From: Nannochloropsis salina CCMP1776
Lineage: Eukaryota; Sar; Eustigmatophyceae; Eustigmatales; Monodopsidaceae
Length of the DNA stretch: 64,000 bases
NCBI GenBank assembly: GCA_004565275.1
Contig: SDOX01000008.1
Location: 651,327 to 715,326, forward strand
Direction: 5' to 3'
The notes beneath the pieces were generated by a model. That model did not search any database and was not told the origin of the DNA. It saw only the letters and a program-made list of their open reading frames with translations. A program made the translations under genes and the position numbers. This document shows, one piece after another, positions 52,982 through 62,500 of the stretch; position 1 is the first letter of the stretch; each line of letters begins with the position of its first letter.

Positions 52982-53870
52982 TCATTCAGTCTCCACTGCC
53001 ATGCCTGTGCTTCCCTCACCGTCGCCTACCCCTGCCGCAGCTAGCTGCTTTTTGAGCGCATACACCATGGTACTCAACAACCCTCTTTCTTCGTCTAAAT
53101 CCTCCGCTCTTGCCTTACATTCCTCTAGCTGTTCCTGCAAGATCGCAATTTGTTTTCTTAGTGCCCCTTCAAGCCCGTCCTCCCCTGTCCCTTTCTCCAT
53201 CTCTCCCAGCCGTCTGGCCATAGACTCATTTTCTTGCTGCAGTCGGCGACATTTGTTCAAGAGCGCTTCTCCGGTGGCGCTTTCAGCGGAAAACTGCCGT
53301 GCCTGAGCATCCTCTTTCAAAACTGTTTGGGACGCTTCCAATTCTGCGATCTTTTCGCGTAATAAGCGCAACTCCATAGCTACGCCAGGGTCGACCAGCA
53401 CTTTCCTTCCCCATGCCTCAGGTGGACTTTGGAAGACCCTTAATTCTTGAATATGGCGGTGCAACTCCAAAATTTCCGCGTCTTTTTCCTGAAGCTGATG
53501 AACGTACACTTGTTCACGATTTTGAAATCCGACGAGCCTACCCTCCGCGGAAAGGAGGGCTTTTTGAAGAGTGGGAACATCCGTAGGGAGAGATGGGGGC
53601 GCCGGGATAGCATCTTTTCTTGGTACGCTGGAAGCGGTCAAAACTGGCTGGATGTCAGGTGTAGAAGATCTAGCAGCTTTGTAATATATCTCCTGTTGCG
53701 ACGGTTGAAGAGAGTTAGAAACCTATGAAATGAAACTCTCAGCACGCCGTACAAGTGATGTTGTACTTTGTAGAAACCTTCCTCACCGGCAATTCTTCGT
53801 CTTCCTCTGCTTCCTCATCATCATCTGCGCTTAGAGCTGCCAAAGCTACCGTGTTCTTGCGGCTGGTCAT
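52982..53870 (-). CDS. WTAP/FIP37/Fl(2)d-like m6A methyltransferase-complex subunit, two exons
   Basis: complement(52982..53722, 53787..53870), 274 residues. The intron is 53723-53786, only 64 nt, phase 0. WTAP homologues hold the METTL3/METTL14 writer in nuclear speckles and are needed for mRNA m6A. Exon 1 gives an acidic start (MTSRKNTVALAALSADDDEE). Exon 2 is almost wholly coiled coil, with the family-diagnostic LQEKDAEILELHRHIQELR, then GEALLNKCRRLQQENESMARRL (compare GKKLMAKCRMLIQENQELGRQL in animals), and DLDEERGLLSTMVYALKKQL. Length is near the conserved core of the family, without the long Ser-rich tail of animal WTAP. Assignment rests on the KCR..QEN motif and coiled-coil register. 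Confidence 0.8.
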
Positions 53871-54469
53871 CGTGGTGGACCGATGTACCCAGCAAATATT
53901 GTCCCGGAGTCTTTCCTTTGGGGGGGGGAGGTAGTAGTAAGCTTTCTGCGACCAAAAGTCATAGAGGAAACAAAGCTGCAAAAACAGTACCAGCACATCA
54001 ACATTCAACAATGCCAGTACATTCCAGGAAATTAAAAAATAAAACGTGAACCGGCGTTCCAACCCCGTGTGCCCGTGGCATTGCGTCCTGCTCTTGGTCC
54101 CAAAAACCCAAGCCTGTGGCTCCGGGGGCCGGGCGGGAAAAGATGATTTAAATTCCTGGCCGTTAACGCAAGGAGGGAAAGCTCCCACGCCCGGTTGCCG
54201 GGGGGCCGCCACGGCCCTGATTGTGCCGTATTCCTCTGCGTTCCAGTGTCTTGCTTCGACTGGGTGGGTTATGAGCCCAGAGAGGGGGCAGTGCCTTGTC
54301 GAGGGCGAATTTCTTTGTTTTTAAGTGTAAAGTCCACTCAATGTGGAATCCTCCTTACCCACCTTAAGGCGGTCACCAGAACCCTTATACACCCTGATTC
54401 CACAAATTATGCTCTGACACTTCTTTTTTCACACGTTTAGATAGATAACTGCTTTATCTACCCACTGGC
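53871..54469. promoter_or_regulatory. Divergent promoter region, WTAP-like / SPR-motif gene
   Basis: 599 bp between divergent starts, so it must hold both promoters and leaders. It contains a G9 run near 53921. No defined element was recognised. Confidence 0.4.
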
Positions 54470-57400
54470 ATGGACCACGCAAGTTTTCGTCCCGCTCTTG
54501 GTGGCGCTCCCCGCCGGCGAGCATCCATGGCACCAAGCGCGTCCTCCTTGACGTTATTGTCCAGTGCTAGCGGCAACTTCACTCCGGTCCCAACCACCAC
54601 TGCAATAAAAAGCATTCTCAAGCCGTCTCAAGTCCAGCCTCGTCGCGAGTCTTTGGCTGTTCCGTCGCGGTTGACTGTCCACCAGAATGTTCACGTCACG
54701 GCAGGGGCACAGGCTCCCAAAGCCGAGCCCCGCCTCCCCTTCCATCGTTCCTCCCGCCAACAACATCGCCGACCGGAGCCTCAGCCGTCATCTACAGACC
54801 AAGAAAATCTGACTAGTGCTCCCCTTTCCAAACATGCGGCGCCCATGGGCGTCCACGCTGCCAAACCGCACCTCTCGACCGGGAACGTGGCAATTCCCAC
54901 ACACGCGTCTCTTAAGACGCCTTCCCACAAGAAGGCCACTGCCAAGCTGGGAGGCACCGCTGGCAAGGTCTCTTGCGCGACACCGCAGCGGTTGCAGCAG
55001 GATGCGAGTACGATGTGGACCCGTTTGCGTCAAGCCTTGGCTCGGGCAGAAGGAGAAAGCGAGCGCTTGACCAAGATGGCAATCCAGGAGCCTTCCAAGC
55101 AGGGAGGGAGCCAGCGTGGGAATAACCGGCCGTCGGCGGAAGTTCTGGATATGTGCCGACGACTGGTGGCAGCCACCGACGATGCGGTGAAAACTCTTCA
55201 CCTACTCTTTCCTGGAGCGATTTTTGAGGACCGGAGAGACGGGCGAGAAGGGGATGAAGGAGGGGAGACGGAGGAAGCGTTGCCTCAAAGCGATGGGACA
55301 GATGTGGGAGCGGGGCGGCATCCTTCCATCGTCGAAGAAGAAGAAGGTGAGGAGGAAGCGGTGGAGGATGGGAGTTTGGAGGAGAGTTTGGAGGAGGGGG
55401 AGATACGCGAGAGTCCGGGGTACTCGGGGGGTGCGTCGAAGAGGACTCTGGCGCCTGCCTCCGAGACAGAGAGCGGCGCAGGGACGTCAACAGCGAAAGG
55501 ACCGACGGACCAAGATGAAGCGACTGAAAGGAGTGCGCTGCAAAGCCTCGTGGAGGAGGTAGGGGAGCAATTGCAGCAAGAGGAAGAGAAGGAAGAAAGG
55601 GGGGCGGGGGCGATCGTCTCGCCGGACCGAGGGGGCCGAGGGGAGGATCCACGCCGGGCGGGCGATAGGATCGAGGACGAGACAATCAGGAAGGAAGAAG
55701 CGGGCGAGGCCGCAGGGAAGGACGACGGGATGGGCAGGGAGAAGGTGAGAGTGGTGGTGGAGGAGGGAGAGGCGTCAGAGCCTGGGGCGCGCAGGCCGGG
55801 AGGGAGGGACCTGGAGAGTCCGCCCAGCATGGCGGACCTTGGCTTGTCGCAGTTCACCCGCCGTTTCATCGAGACAGCCAAGGAGGGGGCCTGGGGAGAA
55901 GGAAAAGGAAGGGAGAGCGCCAGGAAGGAGAGCAGCCGGGAAGCAGACGCCTCCACTCAGGAACTCAGCCCTTCCTCCCCCACCTTGCCCCTGGAGAGAG
56001 GGACGGCAGCGGCGGCCACGGGACCCAAGACGCCCGTCATCGTCATGCCCACCGCCCAAGGCGTGCGTGAGTTTCCTTCCCCCGTCTTCCGCACGGGAGT
56101 CAAGCTCAGGCACCCCACAGGGTCCACACCCGGCACCCGTCCTCGCCCAAACCACCTAGGCGCTTCCTCCCACTCCTCCTCCACTTCCTCCTCCTGCCGC
56201 TCTCCGAACCTCTTCGAACCTCAGAGCTTGAACAAGCAGGGGTTGCGACGCTCCTTGCATGCCCCCGCCTCCCTCCCGCCCTCCGCCCGTCCCTCCCACC
56301 CTCCTTCGACCCGCCACGACGACGACACCGAGCTACAGCACCATTCCTTCGTCTCCTCCTCCACCGCCACCCCGGCCATGCAGAGCCCCTCCCTCCTCCA
56401 ACGTCACGCATCCCTCGCCGGGCGCCAATGCCTTGGCCAACCCCTTTCCCTCTCCTTTCAAGCGTCTGGTCCTCCCCGAGGCCCCTCCGTCCCTCCCTCC
56501 ACCTCGTGGGCGGCGCGCTCCAACGACCCCACCCCAGAGCTCACCTCCCCGGCCAAGACTCCTTTCCGCGTGCTGCCTTCGGGGCTGGACCAGGGCGCAG
56601 GAGAGGACGAGGAGAGGGATGGAACGCCCTCCACCGCCCGGTGTATCCGTCTGTTGCAGTTTCCCCCCCTGAGCGCGGGGAGCAAAGACAAAGTGGAGGG
56701 AACGGGGTCCGGTGGCGTGAAACGAGGCAAGCGTTTGAGTCGGACGCCGGCGGGTGCTGCTGCGGTAGAGGCCGGAACAAGGGACAGGGAGGACGGAGAG
56801 GGGATGATGATGGGGGAGGACGAGTCTTTCTCGTACAACTACCCGGATTTAACGCGGCAGTCCGCCAGCTTCGTCTTCTCGCCAAACCGCATGGTGGGGC
56901 TGGGGTTGGAGGCGGAAGGGGACGGGGCGGGAGCGGAGGGAGAGACGGGCCCCCGTTATTATCTGCGGAGTGCGGAAAAGAAGGCTCGGGAGCTGGCAGT
57001 GGTCCGGGCAGAGGAAGAAGCAGCTGCGCGACAGGCGGCCTCAGTGCGTGCGTTAGCAGCGGCACGCCGAAGCCCTCGACTCGCCTCCTTTGACAAGCAT
57101 GGCGCTAGAGTATCAGATGGTGCGGGGCAGTCGGCGAACGAAGGCGAAGGAAAGCAGGAAACAATCATTCGTGCGCCGTCTGCGAAGCCTTTCGCATCAT
57201 CGCCTGCCTTGCCAGCAGCTTCTCCCATGCCAGCCAGCTCCACGACGCACACCCGCAAATCCCCTCGGATCGCCCGCTCCACATTGGAACGGGAAGTGAC
57301 CGCTGCCTATCAGGCCACGGCCAAGATGGGATCGGGGAAGAGGCAAAGTCTCTTTGCGGCCGATGTTGAGGCCGAGGTGGAGGCAGGACCGGACAAGGCG

Positions 57401-57706
57401 GGGCCACAGCCGTGCCGGCCCATTCCGGAAGTCCCTGAGGAGGAATTTGCCCGGGCGCCCAGCTTCATCCAGATCCAGGTTACCAGGGAAATGCTGAACG
57501 ATGCCATCAAGGTCTTTAATTCCCACATGAAGGGGAAGCAACATGGAGGCAAATCAGGGGTACAAGCCCTGCCCCTCGATCAAGTCACCGAAATTATAGC
57601 CCAAGGTGATCTCTCCAAGACCATCTTGCTTTCTCTCGCCCATTTGAAACGGGTAGGAATGAGTATGACAACGCAGGGACAAAGGGCGTACAAGATATGG
57701 ATGTGA
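54470..57706 (+). CDS. Large disordered protein with SPR motifs and a C-terminal helical domain, possibly chromosomal
   Basis: Single-exon, 1078-residue protein, not recognised. Most of it is low complexity: Ser/Pro/Arg-rich to 190, acidic 260-460, Ser-rich 560-740. Features that stand out: a helical block at 175-250 (STMWTRLRQALARAEGESERL; DMCRRLVAATDDAVKTLHLLF), the motif MADLGLSQFTRRFIETAKE near 456, two RSPRLA/KSPRIA motifs near 863 and 927, and an ordered C-terminal domain of about 80 residues (FIQIQVTREMLNDAIKVFN ... DQVTEIIAQGDLSKTILLSL ... RAYKIW). The short LGLSxF motif and a C-terminal winged-helix-like end are reminiscent of outer-kinetochore Ska proteins, but this is a guess. Probably nuclear. 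Confidence 0.7.
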   Translation: MDHASFRPALGGAPRRRASMAPSASSLTLLSSASGNFTPVPTTTAIKSILKPSQVQPRRESLAVPSRLTVHQNVHVTAGAQAPKAEPRLPFHRSSRQQHRRPEPQPSSTDQENLTSAPLSKHAAPMGVHAAKPHLSTGNVAIPTHASLKTPSHKKATAKLGGTAGKVSCATPQRLQQDASTMWTRLRQALARAEGESERLTKMAIQEPSKQGGSQRGNNRPSAEVLDMCRRLVAATDDAVKTLHLLFPGAIFEDRRDGREGDEGGETEEALPQSDGTDVGAGRHPSIVEEEEGEEEAVEDGSLEESLEEGEIRESPGYSGGASKRTLAPASETESGAGTSTAKGPTDQDEATERSALQSLVEEVGEQLQQEEEKEERGAGAIVSPDRGGRGEDPRRAGDRIEDETIRKEEAGEAAGKDDGMGREKVRVVVEEGEASEPGARRPGGRDLESPPSMADLGLSQFTRRFIETAKEGAWGEGKGRESARKESSREADASTQELSPSSPTLPLERGTAAAATGPKTPVIVMPTAQGVREFPSPVFRTGVKLRHPTGSTPGTRPRPNHLGASSHSSSTSSSCRSPNLFEPQSLNKQGLRRSLHAPASLPPSARPSHPPSTRHDDDTELQHHSFVSSSTATPAMQSPSLLQRHASLAGRQCLGQPLSLSFQASGPPRGPSVPPSTSWAARSNDPTPELTSPAKTPFRVLPSGLDQGAGEDEERDGTPSTARCIRLLQFPPLSAGSKDKVEGTGSGGVKRGKRLSRTPAGAAAVEAGTRDREDGEGMMMGEDESFSYNYPDLTRQSASFVFSPNRMVGLGLEAEGDGAGAEGETGPRYYLRSAEKKARELAVVRAEEEAAARQAASVRALAAARRSPRLASFDKHGARVSDGAGQSANEGEGKQETIIRAPSAKPFASSPALPAASPMPASSTTHTRKSPRIARSTLEREVTAAYQATAKMGSGKRQSLFAADVEAEVEAGPDKAGPQPCRPIPEVPEEEFARAPSFIQIQVTREMLNDAIKVFNSHMKGKQHGGKSGVQALPLDQVTEIIAQGDLSKTILLSLAHLKRVGMSMTTQGQRAYKIWM

Positions 57707-58889
57707 GGGAACGGTGTAGCAGAGGGGTGCGTCAAGACACGAACTGTTTGATAATGGACGGGCCAGAAGGTAAATTGTTTGAGGACTGATACTCGTCTGT
57801 GTCCTACCCGGACAATCTATCTGAAGTGTAGAAAGAACGCCGACCTGTTCACATTAGCTAAATTTTAACCGAGAGCATGATGTCTTGGCATGTCAGATCT
57901 GGATACGCTGGAATATAATAAAAGGACAAGTTGCGTATGGTATGTGTTAATAAATTCGCATTTTGGGGGGATGCTAGTGGAGCAGTCGGAGGAAGCGCAA
58001 TGCAGGTTATCATAAAAATGTTGCATCATGGCAAATTAAGATCATTGCGTGTTTTGTAACTTAGAAAAACCATGTCGCGCGCTAATGAAAAGCAGGAGGG
58101 GAATAAAACGACTTCAAGTGAAAAGCCAATTCTTGGATACTCATGAAATCGCATTGAGTACATCTTTTCCGACTCAGCTGACCACATTTTAAGGTCCGCT
58201 TGTACATTATGCATTGCTCTATTTTCTAACTTTATTTGATCATACGGCCCATTAGTACCTGCTGGTGGCATTCTTGTTGTGCAAATATGACTCTGCCGCA
58301 CATGATATCACCGCACATTAAGCCATATGCATTCAAGACCGTGCACAAAATGTGAAATGTCAGGCTATTCCATCGGACAGGACGCGCGTATTCCCTCCCT
58401 TCACTGTCATCCCTTTTTTTTCCTTGACGTTTTGCATGTCAGACAAAAAGGCCTCGTAGGAATGATGACAATTACTGAGAGTGTTGCTGCTTCTTCGCCT
58501 TCGACCCCTTGGCCTCTTACATTTCAATCATTGTCTTTCATTCCACAAAAGCTTCATGAAGTGGGCGAAGACCTCCACATGACAACCGCACATCCTCCGA
58601 CCCGATCGCAAGAAAAAGGCAGCGCCCGAACATTCCGATACAAGAACTCAGGCCTGGCGACGGGGAGTTGGTGTTTGGGGGGGGGATGATTTGGGAGGGG
58701 GGTTGCCTACGAGAGGCCACAAAAATCGGATAATGCGACAATTGCCACACCACCTGGATCTACTCTAGTAAAAGGCGAGAGAGATTTCCAAGGTTGATGG
58801 TGAGGCTGTGCTGAGCCGGAGTACCGTGAAGGTTTGCTCTATATAGTAGGATTAATGAAACAAGAATGTGATTCGCTTGTCGAGATTGA
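57707..58889. other. Intergenic region, no gene seen
   Basis: About 1.18 kb after the SPR-motif gene. AT-rich between 57780 and 58350. Short frames on both strands lack any family resemblance or splice partners. Confidence 0.45.
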
Positions 58890-59395
58890 ATGGGCTCCAA
58901 GAGTGACGCCAAGGGCTCGCTTTTCAAGGAAGTATGCTATATTGGAGGTATAATGCTCTTATGCTTGCTTGGGAGCCTGTTATTTGCTGTTTCATCTCGT
59001 GCTTTCGTTCCTGTATTCATTAAATCGGAAACTTGCGCCTTGAAAGCTGTACTACGAGGGCATGAGTGGCGGGGAGGTTAGTTGAAAAATATCGATTCGC
59101 TTCCCTTTTCTTTTCTCTGTTGCGATATTGGGTTGTTCCTTAATAATAAAGGTCGAGAAAAACATTTATGTACTCGGAGATTGTTGGCACACATGTAATG
59201 AAACCTTTTGAGTCAGGCTCATAATGCCGCTTTTAACCATTTTTGTAAAGGTCCCATGGGCCAAAAGCTTCTTCAGCATGCGTTCGCTTTAAGATCGAGA
59301 TTTGTCCAGTGTATAAGCGGAAGAAAATATCTATGACTAGAATTATCGTGACTGGAGCACCTTGTCAAGGCACCTGTACTGTGCTTCTCGATTAA
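58890..59395 (+). pseudogene. Decayed plastid-targeted adenylate-kinase-like gene (5' part only)
   Basis: The ATG at 58890 opens a good signal peptide (GGIMLLCLLGSLLFAVSSRA) followed by FVPVF, the ASAF-type plastid motif. A GT at 59077 and an AG at 59249-59250 would splice in phase to a second stretch (GPMGQKLLQHAFALRSRF) that stops at TGA. One frame away follows MTRIIVTGAP, the usual beginning of an adenylate-kinase P-loop (normally GAPxxGKGTQ), but here it runs to CQGTCTVLLD and a stop. The body of the kinase (about 200 residues) is missing before the GCN2 gene end at 59570. So this looks like a truncated, frameshifted relic. The alternative is a genuine signal-peptide exon whose partner exons I failed to find. 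Confidence 0.4.
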
Positions 59396-59569
59396 TTTTT
59401 GAATTGCCATTTGCCGAAAAGCTCCTCACTATGCATGTTTCGTGTGCATTAATAGAAAGGAAAGAAAACGGTGCCTCCTAATAATATCATTCAAATTTCT
59501 TACACAATTAAATTTCCTTTCAGCTGTGAACTTTACTTGAATACACAATGAAAACCTATGTACACCCAT

Positions 59570-62500
59570 CTATTTTACCTTTTCTCTGCCCCTCGCTTCA
59601 AACCTCCGATCGAAGCGCCCACCAGTCAACTGCACCACGTCACAACAATCCTCAACGATGCTGTACACGTACACATTTCCTCCCCCACCTCCTCCACCTC
59701 CTCCCCCACCTCCTCCTCCTGCTATACCTCCGCCTTTTCTTCCCTGCCCTATACCTCGCCCTTGTTTTTTTTCTTCCTCTTCCAACGCGTCTGCTAAGGA
59801 CCTCAAGCCTTTCTTGTACGGGCCGCAATGCTGACTCACCCACGGATCCCTCAGCGCTTCCTCTGGACCGACTCGAAGGTATGCAGTACAGAAGACACGA
59901 ATGACCATGTACGGCATTTCCACTGCCAACACTATTACAGCTTCCCGTTGTGGTCCGGACCCTACGAAAGGATGACCCACCATTCGCTCGAGATGAGATC
60001 GCACCCGCCTTTCCAAGGCCGTCATTTCCTTGTACGCTTTCCGACGATCTGCGCCGGGTGCGTACTGCGAGAGTTTCGAATCAAGGCAGGAAAGCTTGAC
60101 CTCCACTCCCCCTCCTCCGACTCCCCCCCCTCCCGCGATCCCGCCTGCGACTCCCCCTCCTCCGACTCCCCCATGCGCATGAGAGCTGTGTTGATAATAT
60201 CCCGCGGGGCCATGATCCAACGCACTCGTGTCCACGTGGTACGGCCATCCTTTCTCCCCGCTTCCTCCTCCCCCTCCCCCACTAAAGCCTCCTCCGCCCG
60301 AGGACGGTATCCTGTCCAATATATGACGCGCCAGCTGCAGCAACGGCACCGTCGCATCGGACACGCCGGCCTCCCTCACTGCGCGAAGCTTCACCGCCCG
60401 CTTGTCTCGCAAGACGTGCGCTTTAATCATTACCAGGAAGGGAATGCCCATGGCCAGGCAGACCCGGGTCGCGTCCTCCACGGACATCTCGACCCGCCCT
60501 CCCTCCCGCCCTTTCCTCCACAAGTCTTGTGGGAAGTATTCCGCTTTCACGCCCCGATTCCAGAGCACACAGGCCACCAGCAACCGATCGGCCATGCCCC
60601 CCGCCCCCAGCCCCGACGCGGTGGAGCAGATCAGGACGTCGGGGGGGCCGGCGCAGGAAGGGAGGCGAGGTATCGCATCGATCGAGAGGGGGAGGAGGCC
60701 CTTGGAGCTGTGGGGACTGTGCGCGACATAAGGCACCATCAATAGGGGACACATGATTCGTCAAGCGCCTGGGGGCAGCCCAATGGGGATGGGGAGAAAG
60801 GAAACGAAAGGGGAGAAGGGAGATGGAAAAAAAGGCGACCTACCGGGTGAGTTTTTCGATGGAAACCGTCATGCCCATGGCAAGCAGGAGGGGCGACGCC
60901 CACTGGGCGGGAGAGCGGTGTTCAAGTATCAGACTGTCGTAACGCCCCCCCTCGATCACACAGTATCGCAGGTAGCGATGGGAGGCTCCAGTAGCTTGTC
61001 GCGAGTAGGCAGCAGAGGCGCTCTGTGAAGGGGTTGGAGGGGCTTCGGAGGAGGCCTGGGGGGCCCGGGGAGGGAAGAGAGAAGCAAATTCTTTCCCTAG
61101 CGTGGGCGGGACAAGAACTTGAAAGATCAAGCCCGAGGTATAGTGAGACTTGCGGCGGTGGAGGCCCATGTCAAAGACAAGAGCCAGCGGGGCGTGCTTG
61201 CATTCGACGGGGCCTTTTCCCCCCTGAGCACCGGCCAATAGTGAGGCCTCCATCAAATATTTGGGTTCCTTGGGACTCATACTGAATGTTTGTGGGGTAT
61301 TCCCGGTCACCCCTTCGCATTTTTCCCTCGCCCAGGGCCCCGGCACAGAGGTGTGGAGAGCATGCCGTCCGTCCCCCCCTCCTTGCCGAGTGCCAACACG
61401 GCGGTGATGCGTTTGGAGAGGGTTCAAGCCGGGATTTTGGTTGGGGTTGTCCATGCTTGGATTGATGGACGGCGTGCTTATCCTACCTCCCACTCCGCCT
61501 TTCTCAACCCCCGAGAGGGAGGACGGGGGGGAGGACGAGAGCCCGGTAGGGGTGGGGGAGGAGGCCGCGGGCACGACCAGCATGCCCAAGGCGTGCAAGT
61601 AGTGGAAGAGGGTGCGCAGGCTTAAGAGTGCATCAGAAACGGTTTTACAGGCCAGTCGGAGCCGTTTCATTTCCTTCCGAGAGGCGTAAAATTGGCCGGA
61701 CCTTACCCTCCCTGGCCCCCCCCCTTCCCCCCTTCCGACCCCACTTCCTCCTTCCGGGGGAATCAAGACAGCTTGCACCTGCGGCAGGGCGGAGAGGACG
61801 TCTTCCACAGCCTGAAGTCTCATATATGGGTCGTTCCCTGCGCTGAGCAGGCTGTTGAGGAGCCGTTTTACACCCTCCTTACTCTCTTGCAATGCGCACT
61901 GGTGCTGTTGCTGTCTCTGCTGATGGGTGGCTGCACTCACATTTACCTCTCCCGTCGACCTGAGGCTTTCGCCTTCACTCGCATTGCTTCCTGTGGAACA
62001 TTTTCGTCCCCTGGCTCCTCCCTCTCCCCCTCCCGCTGTAAAGCCCACTACCCCCTCCAGCGCCGCCGCCACCGCCTTAGGGTGTGCGAGCGCCCCCATG
62101 CACACGGCCTCGAGCAGATTCAGGACGGGCTTGCGCGCCTCGAGGGGGACGTCCAAAAGCTCCAATGTCCCCTGCAATAAAGGCGCGCTGTTCAAACGCA
62201 GCACGTACGGTCGGCCTGCGATACCTTCCACCACCTGCCCTGCTGTCCACACCACCTCTGCCTCCAAGATCTCCCCCTGTCCTGGCGTGTGTCGGTCGTC
62301 GCAGACGATGTCCAATTGCGCGGCCCATTCTTCCTGCGGGTGCCCCGCCCCCTGGTCGGGGCCATGGAAGGTTCTGGAAACTTCGTACCGCTTCAAATGG
62401 GAGACCTCCGTGCGGGCCACGTACCGGGCGAAAGGAACGAGTAGGTCCGAAGGGAGACGAAGCACCGCCCCCTCTGCGTCCAGCACGTCCACGCCCTGAC

